Shown here: piece by piece, positions 39,707-48,800 of the stretch | How positions within the stretch are numbered: position 1 is the first letter of the stretch | Layout of the letters: the number at the start of each line of letters is the position of its first letter | NCBI RefSeq assembly: GCF_001039355.2 | Contig: NW_019774402.1 | Coordinates: 27,801-91,800, forward strand | Length of the DNA: 64,000 bases | DNA from: Lingula anatina | Lineage: Eukaryota; Brachiopoda; Lingulata; Lingulida; Lingulidae | Direction: 5' to 3' | The notes under the pieces: generated by a model | The model's input: the letters and a program-made list of their open reading frames with translations, nothing else | Database searches by the model: none | What the model was told of the DNA's origin: nothing | Position numbers and translations under genes: made by a program

Positions 39707-40317
39707 TATACGCAAACGCCATGTTCTCTGTCCTTTTTGTTAAACCCATAATTCATAAACTATATCATTATTGGATAGTTATCTATTTTCTTTGTACCCA
39801 AATTAATATTGGAACATATGGAAAGCTATATTGTTTATTGTTCTATAATAAAGGAACGGTGCCCACCAGAGCGGGTTGTTCTGTGCAGTGGCTCGCATAC
39901 TGGACAAGCTGAAGGTGGAGCAGGAAGTGGATGTCTTCCACACGGTGAAGACTGTCAGACAAAACAGACCACAGCTGATTGATAGCAAGGTACATACATA
40001 AGAAGGTGCATGCGCGTCTTTACATTTTACAGGAAATTCATGTTAGGCGCGCTTTACACCGAAAATACAGAGGTGACGTTGTGTTGAAAGTGCTCTAGTT
40101 TACAATGCACAGCTTTTCTAAATAATACAGTACAATATACGTATACAGTGTACTTATCAATCATCTATTCTCTTTGAAGCTTCCGTGTTTTTCCGTGTTT
40201 TTGTAATGTCTCAACAGATATCGTCTGTGTTTTATTTTATAGGAACAATACGCATTTTGCTACGATGTGGTTGAAGAATACGTCCACAAAGAAAGAAACA
40301 GTCACAGAAATCTTTAA
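27280..40317 (+). CDS. Receptor-type tyrosine phosphatase, paralog A (lesioned copy)
   Basis: A type I membrane receptor phosphatase; by family it would dephosphorylate phosphotyrosine in the cytosol, with a lectin-like ectodomain outside. Exons: 27280-27337, 27722-27883, 28546-28775, 28942-29124, 29423-29635, 30158-30376, 30719-30862, 31112-31429, 31574-31656, 32228-32459, 32580-32794, 32961-33030, 33244-33331, 33672-33733, 33833-34002, 34157-34244, 34499-34575, 34869-34905, 35115-35212, 35420-35539, 35752-35912, 36118-36253, 37127-37273, 37437-37536, 38153-38226, 38430-38564, 38762-38896, 39126-39283, 39854-39989, 40243-40317 (TAA). The model is about 1,370 codons. Exon 3 is frameshifted, the exon-6 acceptor reads AA, the exon-16 donor reads GA, and the D1 catalytic Arg is Asn. 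It may be a pseudogene, a pseudophosphatase or partly mis-assembled; paralog B supports every exon border through exon 27. Confidence 0.85.
28546..29124 (+). CDS. Paralog A: first fucolectin-like discoidin domain (frameshifted)
   Basis: Two exons encode a discoidin-type beta-sandwich of the fucolectin/tachylectin class. Exon 3 opens [12 protein letters not shown], the classic first strand. Relative to paralog B there are two extra bases near 28626-28630, so the entry frame runs into TGA, while the sequence from AVDGDKST onward is intact in the frame demanded by the next splice site. Exon 4 lacks ten codons found in paralog B between RYV and LCE, removing a beta strand before the conserved LCE motif. 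Confidence 0.85.
29423..30376 (+). CDS. Paralog A: second fucolectin-like discoidin domain
   Basis: Exon 5 reads [30 protein letters not shown] and [16 protein letters not shown], a textbook fucolectin-tachylectin-4-pentraxin signature, implying possible carbohydrate binding outside the cell. Exon 6 supplies the C-terminal half ending [12 protein letters not shown]. Its frame is preserved from 30158, but the two bases before it are AA where paralog B has AG. The next AG, at 30164-30165, would create an immediate TAA. Confidence 0.88.
30719..31429 (+). CDS. Paralog A: EGF-like module and first FN3 domain
   Basis: Exon 7 encodes a 48-residue EGF-like unit ([17 protein letters not shown] then [17 protein letters not shown]) like those of MEGF/Tie-type proteins. 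Exon 8 encodes a full FN3 domain with [16 protein letters not shown] and [15 protein letters not shown]. Several N-x-S/T sites suit an extracellular glycosylated stalk. Both exons have phase-1 ends, the usual layout of shuffled extracellular modules. Confidence 0.92.
31574..33030 (+). CDS. Paralog A: second and third FN3 domains
   Basis: FN3-2 is split over exons 31574-31656 and 32228-32459 (phase 0 between them; [20 protein letters not shown]). FN3-3 is split over 32580-32794 and 32961-33030 ([36 protein letters not shown]). All splice sites are canonical and the frame is continuous. Confidence 0.92.
31690..32060. repeat. Comparatively GC-rich intronic block, probable transposon relic
   Basis: A block of higher GC than its surroundings inside the intron that splits FN3-2. 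It contains short inverted words (TTCTCTGAGAGATGTTCTCA against TTGAGAACATCCCAGAGAG, and CCCCGCGGGG). Paralog B has no such block. Family not identified. Confidence 0.4.
33244..34002 (+). CDS. Paralog A: transmembrane helix and juxtamembrane tail
   Basis: Exon 33244-33331 encodes [10 protein letters not shown] then a long Val/Leu run ending IYKR, one membrane pass with a small-residue start. Exons 33672-33733 and 33833-34002 encode a basic stop-transfer ([10 protein letters not shown]) and an acidic tail with several tyrosines (VYESP, LYENT, FLYSS). YENT fits a Y-x-N motif that could bind Grb2-type SH2 domains if phosphorylated (inference). Splice sites here are canonical. Confidence 0.92.
34157..37273 (+). 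CDS. Paralog A: membrane-proximal phosphatase domain D1, degenerate
   Basis: Exons 34157-34244 to 37127-37273 carry the PTP fold: [67 protein letters not shown] and SRPQMVQT. The WPD loop has Glu (35809-35811) where His is usual. The P-loop arginine of the C-x5-R motif is Asn (AAC, 36131-36133), so phosphate binding should be abolished. The donor after 34244 is GA instead of GT; read-through meets TGA at once. An assembly gap lies in the intron after exon 36118-36253. Confidence 0.9.
36369..36720. mobile_element. Foldback element interrupted by assembly gap
   Basis: Bases 36369-36437 and 36463-36526 are a long inverted repeat (left arm AGTATAAAGTTTAAAACATT, right arm its complement) around a short loop. 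The right arm ends in an N run (36526-36647) followed by about 32 G, whose counterpart would be the C-rich stretch near 36335-36355. The flanks CCGAGGATC recur at about 36282 and 36692. Likely a palindromic DNA transposon that broke the assembly. Confidence 0.75.
36526..36647. other. Assembly gap (N run)
   Basis: A run of about 122 N inside the intron between D1 exons 36118-36253 and 37127-37273, directly followed by a poly-G tract. No exon of paralog B is missing from this interval, so no coding sequence is expected in the gap. Confidence 0.99.
37437..40317 (+). CDS. Paralog A: membrane-distal phosphatase domain D2 and stop
   Basis: Seven exons give the second PTP fold: [79 protein letters not shown] and a C-terminal [14 protein letters not shown] before TAA at 40315-40317. 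The WPD motif is replaced by WMTSE and the C-x5-R arginine is Gln (39867-39869), so D2 should be inactive, as is common for the second domain of receptor phosphatases, which usually has a regulatory role. Reading frame is intact throughout D2. Confidence 0.92.
37602..37867. mobile_element. Palindromic MITE in paralog A intron
   Basis: The left end (GGGTCCAGTTTTATAAAGGA) is the inverted match of the right end, TCCTTTATGAAACTGGGCCC. Internal segments (CAGTGTTCATACATGTACAG...) also pair, so the whole 266 bp folds back. It has no coding capacity. Confidence 0.85.
39669..39706. repeat. (TG)n microsatellite
   Basis: Dinucleotide run in the intron between the two last large D2 exons of paralog A. 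Confidence 0.95.
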
Positions 40318-41635
40318 TTCAGATGTTGATGTTTTGGATACTAAACTAACACTTGTACCAATGACTGTCCGTGTTTGTGATAACAACAGACTATTGAAGA
40401 AATGAGCATAGGCCTCTACAAAATCTTTTCACGATAGAGTCAAATGTGCACTATGCACTTCTTGTCATGATTTCAATGCCGAGTATTCTTTTCTTAATTT
40501 ACCATCTTACAGATATCAAAGGGCATTTAACGCCGTTGTATTCGTAAGAAATTTGTGTGATTTTCGATCAAAAAAATAATTCTAAATCAAGGTACATGCT
40601 TTATACGTGAATGGGTCACTTCTATGCTACGTTATATTTTCCATGCTAATTGACCAGGCCAAAAAAATTTACTTTACCTATATAGCAGCTGGATTTTAAT
40701 TTCCTCATTAATACTGGAGACAAGCTGGGTATTGCCCGTTTTTGTGAGTGATTTAACCTCTGCACATATATGTTGATAACAGCCAAGGATGGACATATTT
40801 TATAATTCGTTATATGAACTAGTACAGATGATCACGTCCACATGCGTAGTAATAAAAATATACACAGGTCTCTAAAATGTTTTAATACATGTAGTAGATT
40901 GTTATTACTTCCTTGGACAATGTGTACATAGTCAATGCGAAAAGAAGGGGTAAGTAGAAGCAGTTTGGGTGTTTTGAATATTTATGAAACGTTAAGACAT
41001 TTAGCTATGAACACGTGCGCATGTGTACAAAACAAGAATTAATAGGCCTTTCCCAGTTTTAATAAAAACAATTATAAAATGTAGCGAAAAAATCATTAGA
41101 ATTCCTTTGCCCTGATACATAGATGCATTTGGGTTGTGGATTCATACATGTAGGACTATAGTATAAGCTACAGATATACACCCATATCAACAAAAGAAAA
41201 CCTCGAAATTTAGTTTTCTTACACTAGCAATACAAGTGCATGTATTTGAGAGAAGCTATTCGACAGGAATGGTTGTTCTCGGTATGTAAGTATGGGACCC
41301 CATATGGTTAGTACAAATTGGTCTTTCTCGGAGTATTTGGGTTGTATACGGGACAAATTTCACCTGTACAAAGTAATGGGGAACATACTAAGATTTTCAG
41401 CGGACTGCCATTCCTATCACACGGGAGTGATTATAATAACGTAAGACATTTGGCAAACACATGCAAGTGCTACGATAGTGCTAATTAAGTCATCGGACTG
41501 TTTTTTTTAACAATGTTTATTCATAGGAAATGGAGGCAAAGCGCTAGAAGCATTAGATGCTCTCCATGTAGAACAAAATTAAATAAGTAAATAAATCAAA
41601 CAAATGGATACGTATATGCATATACACAAGAAACA
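40318..41635 (+). other. 3' flank of paralog A
   Basis: AT-rich sequence after the stop codon, presumably 3' UTR then intergenic. AATAAA at about 40851 is a possible poly-A signal. No further gene was seen. Confidence 0.45.
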
Positions 41636-41638
41636 ACA

Positions 41639-41639
<1 letters not shown>

Positions 41640-41700
<61 letters not shown>
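41640..41700. repeat. (AT)n microsatellite at the LINE 3' end
   Basis: Uninterrupted AT run of about 60 bp adjoining the 3' end of the antisense LINE relic. Confidence 0.9.
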
Positions 41701-41704
<4 letters not shown>

Positions 41705-43870
41705 ACTTCAAAGATTTCAGTTTTGGAACACAAAAGTTACCAGAAATAATTAAATACAGAGAGAAAGAAAATAAAAGGGAGAAGAAAAGGATCGTAACTA
41801 ATTTACGTATACAACACAATTTGGATTACATTAATAACAGAGAAAATTACATGAAATAAAAGGAAATCAGTTATGTCAAGTAGAGAAAGATACTTATAGT
41901 GATGCCAAGGTTGTCGAGTAGAAAATTTGCAATGGTTTCGAAGATCTTTTTATTTTGGGTAGTTGATAGAGATCCATGGCCAAAGAGAAATAGTGACAAC
42001 TTTTCTTTTTGTGTTTTAGAAGAGGTGTAACGTTCATGTAGTATTTCATTTATTTTGTGGTAAAGGGGAGGGTACCTTAAATTGAGTGAGGGGCATCTGA
42101 AAAAGAAGTGCAGAGGAGTATCAAGGGCACCGCAGGTGCAGTGTGGTGTGTCAATTGTAGTACAGTTATGCCTAAACAATTCTGCTCTAAATAAACACCC
42201 GACCCTCGCTCTGTAAAGAAATTATTCTTGATTTCTAAGTTTAGTGTTGTTGTTGAAAGCGATGCAGCAATGAGGTGACTTTTTATGGAGTTCTTGAAAG
42301 ATGAGATTGAAGGTAAAGATTGACATTAGGAAATAGTTAACTGAGGTACGGGGGTATTTAGGAGGAAGTTTAAAGTCTCTTTTGTTGTTTTTCTCGGGTT
42401 ATGTTTGGAAAAGGGTTTCTGAATGAATGGAATATATCAGAAACATAGGAGGGGACCATATTCGCCATAACTGAAAACATACTTTTTTGAGCGTGCATTT
42501 TTCTTCTATCAAATAGAGAAATCCAAATTAATTGTTCAAATTTTTTGAGGGTACAAGAGTTACCGGTAGGTAAGGCTCCCAGTATTATTATGCCGGCTTG
42601 GTATTGAAGAGACGATAGTTTCGATAATTTCTTCTGGAGTGAGTTGTGATAGAAGATGTCACAGTAATCAAATTGTGATTGGATAAAGGCATTATATATA
42701 ACATTTAAATGTTTGGACCTAACTTTGCCGTATAGAGGTTTTAGGGCATTTAAAGCCTCTTTCACAACCGGCCATACGGGCTCTTACGGGCTGTTTGCTT
42801 TCAAATTTTGGGCTGAATCTCACGTCCCACGCAAGTCCTTCGTACGCAATTTCGAGTTCGCAGACAGCCCATAAGCACGTACTGAGGATGTTGGACATGT
42901 CCAAAAGATTCTACGAATAGCCTGCGAACAGCGAGGCCGCAAGCGTAACTTTCTCCCCTCGCCCGGAGTTAGCAAGAGAGACGCGCGTTGTGCAAGACGC
43001 ACGTCGCATGCAGTGAAGGACCAAGTGCCCTTTGCGTGTTGAGTAAGGCGCACCCCCTCACAACTAATGAACAAAGTCGAGAGCACACTGGGAATGCGTC
43101 GCACGTGCGTCACCCCCACGCCTGATGTACGCTCGTGTCTTTACAATGAACGTCGACTGTGTATCGTGTAAAACAATTTTCAAAAAGAAGAAGAGAACAG
43201 GAATCAAAACTGACGTACGCCGTCAGTACGTCACCACAAACGTCTGAGGCAAGTGTGAAGCAAAACTGACGCAAAGGGCATTACTTTCGCCGTGCGTTGC
43301 ATTCCCTTCGTAAGTGGTGAGTGTGTGCCACGTACACAGGAAGCAAGACAAACTCAAGAAACGAGTACAATTTCTACGGCTATCGATCCCTGCAATTAGC
43401 CTCCCTGCCTGAAAGGACATCTTATGTGGCCCTTGCGACTCGAAAGGCAGAGTTTCCTCTGCCTCTACGACCTCCACGGCCTCCGCAACATCCAAAAATC
43501 GCAGGGGACGTACGATCCTGAAATTCGTGTGTCCGGTTGTGACCTAGGCTTTAATCCTGTTGAACCTTTTGGCAAACGAGATCAATACGGTCGTTGAAAT
43601 TTAGTTTTGGATCAAGTACTAGTCCCAGGTGTTTATGGCTCTTAGACCTAAGTATCATGGTATTGTTGATATACAATCCAGGGTATGTATTAGTATTATT
43701 TTCTTTGCCGAATATAATTTTGCGGCACTTTGCCGGTTTAAAATTCAGTTTCCATTTATTGGACCAATTTTCGATGGTTCGTACAGGTAGGTCACCTTGT
43801 AATATAGCGTATTAACCGACTTCACCCCGACGCGAGGGCATAAAGAGGGAAGTATCATCCCTCGGACTGT
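41701..43870 (-). mobile_element. 5'-truncated non-LTR retrotransposon (LINE), broken
   Basis: Read on the minus strand, fragments follow the order of a LINE ORF2: a DDTSLF remnant of the reverse-transcriptase catalytic motif near 43850, WKLNFKPAKC, HLGLVLDPKLNF, then ALNALKPLYGK, FIQSQFDYCDIFY, LFDRRKMHAQKSMF and SYVSDIF (42370-42765), and finally HCTCGALDTPLHFFFRCP (41871-42179). Frames shift several times and a 797-bp DNA element splits it, so it is dead. It lies antisense between the two phosphatase genes. Confidence 0.85.
42754..43550. mobile_element. 797-bp non-autonomous DNA transposon with TTAA target duplication
   Basis: Flanked by TTAA at 42750-42753 and 43551-43554. Inverted ends are AGCCTCTTTCACAACCGGCC on the left and, complemented, AGCCTAGGTCACAACCGGAC on the right. 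The inside is markedly richer in GC and CpG than the surroundings. Removing it and one TTAA rejoins the interrupted LINE sequence. TTAA target sites are typical of piggyBac and Kolobok; no transposase is encoded, so class assignment is inference. Confidence 0.85.
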
Positions 43871-43934
43871 TTATTTTGGTAATTTAAAATTGGTGTGTAT
43901 ACCAACCACGTATTCTGAAATAAATCATTTCAAG

Positions 43935-43985
43935 AATTGCAAAAAAAAAAAAATAAATAAAAAAAAAAAAATAATAATAATAATA
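43935..43985. repeat. A-rich/(AAT)n low-complexity run
   Basis: About 45 bases of A with interspersed T just upstream of paralog B. Confidence 0.9.
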
Positions 43986-44365
43986 AAAATCAGTTATTCA
44001 CGTACACTGACACCGATTTGTACCTCGTGAAGAATATATTCACATTAAATCAATTAAATGACAGCATGGACAAAAAAGCTTACAATAATTTTCGTGCATG
44101 ATACACAAAAAATTTTGAAACTCTGTATTGGATGTCTCATTGTAGGCATTACCGGAATTCATGCCCGATAAAGAGCATTTTTTTATACGTTCGATTTTAA
44201 CTTAACCCCTAACCCCAAAAGCGTCGCTGAGTATGTTTACTCTACATTTTAATCCTCCAGAGCGGAAAGAAATCTTGTTTTGTCAGCGTACTTGAGGTAC
44301 AATAGAAGTAACACAACAGCAGTACGCTAAGGTATGTGTCAACTGTGTGCGAAGTAAAGGAAGAA

Positions 44366-45839
44366 ATGGCTGCCCTGTCGAGGACAACTTGCTTCCTGGT
44401 TGTCTGGATGATATTTTTAACAGGTAACTCCGGCAAATTATTTCCTGTAAAATGACAGATATCATCTCAAAATAATTAGAGATATATAGTTTAAGTACCA
44501 TTGCTGTTAACCGTCTTGTTACCGTGCATGATTTTTCGCCTTTGTGACGTACTTCTGCTAATTCGTACTATAGTAATGTACACGCTGTGCTGACCTGAGG
44601 GGACCTTACAGGGGCGTAACCAGCCATGCGCCCGGATGCACTGTGCGTACAATTTTTTGAGCCAACCATGATATTATTCTCCATAAATTCAGTGTATTTT
44701 TCACGGAATATAATCGTACCTGGTTGCGTACAATTTTAAATGGTCTGGTTACGCCCCTGCCTTATGCAATTTGCAGAAAGAATGTGATACCTTACAACTA
44801 AATATTTTGTGTGGTCTAGAATTGAACTTAAATGTAGGACGTTTCTGTCGTATAACGTGCATATATATTTACTTATTTATTTGTATTCCTCCCTCCTCAG
44901 CACGGCTACTATCTACTAGGGCTAGGCTTCCCTTTTCTAAAGTAAACGACAGGTTCCGCCTTTGTTTTCGGGCTTAAGGAGTAAGAAGACGCGCTGTCAA
45001 CTTGTACAAGTATATTTTAATAGTTTAAAAACTATAACAAAATTGAACCATCCTTTAAAAAAGGAGGATGGGAGCAAACAGACCACTTTTCTTTACATTC
45101 GGTATATTAATGTATTGGTAAGTACTTCACATATGCTGCATGTGAAACTAAAACCCGGCAGTTAATATTGTGTGTATACTAATATTCCAAATTTGATTTG
45201 AAAACCAGGCCGTTGCCTTATCATTTTAGTTCCTTATCCCCGACCTTTTTAGGCGTACATGTAAGTAGTTCAATAAATTTCAACTACTAAGAATCCCACA
45301 GTATGATATTCCAGGTACGTAAGGAAGTGAACTTGAATTATTGACGCATGACCAGGTTTTGTGGTCAATTCAGGGAGTGTCTGGTTGGAGGAAGATGATT
45401 TTATGGTGTACTTCATGTATCAATTCGCGTCCTTAATGAGTTACTCGCCTCTTCAATAATAAGGATATTGTACCGGTACACTCATTCCGTATGTTATTCA
45501 TGTACCCGGTACTATTGTAGTGTTTGCACATAAATTTTGACGATTGGGAGACCTTTCTTTTTTCCAATTTGGGCCTTCAAATATCTGTCATCAAAGTATT
45601 CTGTGTAATTTTATAATATGCAATGTAGTGTGGCACATTTTGCTGTTAATTAATAACCGTTTTCTTTCTCTCCCCAGTGTACCTATGTCTGTGCTGTATG
45701 GAAGGTGACGGTTACTTTGGCTGGCAGTGTAACACAACAGCTGGATGTTTCTGTAAACAAGGACAGAGATGTCAACCGACTCTAGGAAAATGTCCTGAAC
45801 ACTGTGTGGACAACCCCTGGGGAATAGGATGTCATGATG
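44366..45839 (+). CDS. Paralog B: signal peptide and Cys-rich module
   Basis: Exon 1 starts [10 protein letters not shown] and continues as a hydrophobic leader ending in phase 1, like paralog A. About 100 bp of 5' flank (for example ACACAACAGCAGTACGCTA) also matches that of A, so the duplication includes the proximal promoter or 5' UTR. Exon 2 encodes the same Cys-rich module ([43 protein letters not shown]). Confidence 0.92.
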
Positions 45840-48800
45840 GTAAGCTGGTATCAGGCAGTATTTGTAATGAATGATTTTAAATAAAAGTTATCATAAATTA
45901 TTACATATAACGGCGCCCTGCACACAGCACAGAGCTGGGGTACATGTAGAGCAACTCTTATAATGCATAAAAAATTCTGTACTGAAACTGATTTTGTAAT
46001 TGCTTTAAAGATGCATACAAAGTCAATTTTTTGTCACAAAAACCAACCAAATGCCAAAATATAGTTTGAGGTAGTATAACTAAGAGAATTACCAAAAGGC
46101 ATTGTTTAATTTTACCCGAAAATGATGTTTGCATGGATTTTTCTGCTAGCAATCTATGCTGTATGTCAATGGGGCAGAAAAGTAGGTCACGAAAGTAGGT
46201 TAAATTTCTGACCAAAATTTTTAAAAAGGAGCAGTCTAAAGCTCTTTTATGGCTGATCGAGTGCTCTATTCAGTTTATCCCTTGGCATGTCGAATTTATT
46301 TGAGTTGTATAAGAAACTAGTAGAAGTGGTTTCCATGTGTTACTGGGAATCCACACTCCACCGATGCTCGGTTCGTATGTACCTTTAATTATTACATAAT
46401 GTACGTGTGTGTGGATTAAATCCGTGTAACGTGAGTAGCTTACCATTTGATATCCTACCATATTGATATAGTATTTATTTTAGAAAATAACAATAAAGCT
46501 TACGGGAAACCAGCCACGCAGACAAGTACCTACAGTGAAGGTGGCGTGAGTTTCTCAGCAGATCTTGCAGTGGATGGAGACAACAGCACTAATGACCTTA
46601 AATGTATGAGAACGAACCAAGAGGAAAATCCCGCCTGGAGCGTGGACCTAAAGGGCTTATATGTTGTTCGTAGAGTCGCTTTATTTAAACCTACCACAGA
46701 CATTTGTAAGTTTGACATCATGAGGATGTTCTTTGATTTTACGTTTTTTTTTGGATGCATTTCACTCATTTGATCACTAGTAAGAATTACGTTTTAAGCA
46801 GCCAAAGCTACGTAGTATCTCTGTTTAAATGGCACATAAAAAATGTATAAAGCCTATCAATTTACCAGGTGCGTTTCGTAATGCCCAACTCTGCATTAGC
46901 AACGACACAACACCAGAGACTGGATGCAGAGATCTCCCTGCTGCAGAGTGCCCAACAGAGTACGAGATAGATCCACCAATCTTGGCGCGCTACGTCAAGA
47001 TACGAAAAACAGGAGTTCAGATATTGCGGTTATGTGAAATCATCGTTAGGGGATACACGTACCCGTGTAAGTTGACATTGTGTAGAACAAAATTACAAAA
47101 ATGATTTTATAATTAATTCATATGTTAAATTGATTTAATATATAACCGATAGCTACATGATTTGAATGTTTTCACCATTTTCTGTTTATAATGAACTACA
47201 GTCAACGCGAAGTCCGCATGAAAATAAATGGCATACACAGTTAAAAGGTTCAAATAACTTCTCTGTGCCTCGACGCTACCTACAAAATATATATAACTGA
47301 TGAATGATATGGAAGTATAAAGAATCGAAGGAAGTTAAAAAAATAATATTTTAAGTGTGATACTTACTGATGAACTTACTGATGACGAAACCTTGTAGAT
47401 CAAATAACATATTTCAGACAATGTCGCCCTTGGAAAAACAGCAAATCAAACCAGTATTGCCAACGGTGGAGTTGCAAGTCGTGCTATAGATGGAAATGTT
47501 ACCGCATATAACAGTGGTGGGTCGTGCTCTCACACAGAGAAAATATCATTCCCCTGGTGGCGGGTAGACCTAGGCGAGAAGTACGTGGTTTACAGTGTAA
47601 CCCTATTTAACAGAGACGATGGCGTTGACTGTAAGTTTACGTATTCCAAATGGAATTTTTCTCTCGTTAGATTGCAAGGCACTGTATATGATTAAATGTT
47701 TTGCCATGGTTATAAGTGCACGCTCTACTTGTGAACGCACATATATTGACATTTAGAGAGAGGCCTACTCAGCTGGCTCATCTTGGGCCGATTTGTGTTA
47801 AGGGCGGGCTTCTGAGGGGAGCCATGAACTCTTTACCGCGTAATCCACATAGTTTCCATCTACGATTCCCGCTTGTCAGGAGGGGACTAATTAAGAAACG
47901 ATTATGTTGTTGGGGTTAATTAGTGAATATTTTCCCGCCTATCTGTTCTGTCTGTCTGTTGGCAACATGCAACGACGTTTTTGTGAAATTCACATGCTCC
48001 CTGGTAGGCCAAACCTATTGACTGGACAATTGCGTTGTTTATAAGGTACACATACCTTTCCCTAATTGTTTTGTTCTCTGTGTATGATTCCCAATTTCTG
48101 CCATTTTCTTTCGAATGGATCTATGTTCATGTTTTTGTTGTGGATATTGTAGCCCAGTTCAATGTAGGCGCTTTTCATCTACTGAGGTCATTTAACTCGG
48201 GGTTATTTTTTCCAAATTTTTTGTGATATATAAATTTTTACTTATTGTGTATTAAATCTAAAGGTTTCTGTTCTTCACCAATTATTACATTAATACCTTA
48301 AGGTCTTCAAACCTTTCATATCTAATCCTGTTAAATTTTTGTTATTCTTTTATCCTGTCCAGAATAACAAAATTCACTGTATTCCTAAAATATATGTACG
48401 ACTGTCTATATTTTGGTGGTGAAGCATCATTAATTAATCAGTTTATTGAGTAATACAGGCCCGTAGCCAGCAATTTCAAAAGGGAGGTTCTTTTTTCTGA
48501 AAAAGTGGACCTTTTCCCATAAAAACTTCATGTACCTAGATCAAATTATACCCAGAGTGGACCTTTTCCCAGGAAAAAGGGGTGGTTCTTTCGACCCCCG
48601 ACCCCCCCCCCCTTCCTGGCTACGGGCTTGTTTATAATTGATTATAGTTGACTGTTGTATATTCATTTAAACTTTCAGCTGGTCAAAAAATAGGCAAAAT
48701 AAAAGTGGAGACACGTAATAGCACAGGAAACTCCAGAGATATATGTGCGACGTATGATTCCCAAGTGCCTCTTGCGGGAAACATAGAATTGTCGTGTGAA

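Noticed and set aside
42820-43521. Arg-rich open frames on both strands
   Set aside because: They lie inside the 797-bp TTAA-flanked element, are open because of high GC, and resemble no transposase.
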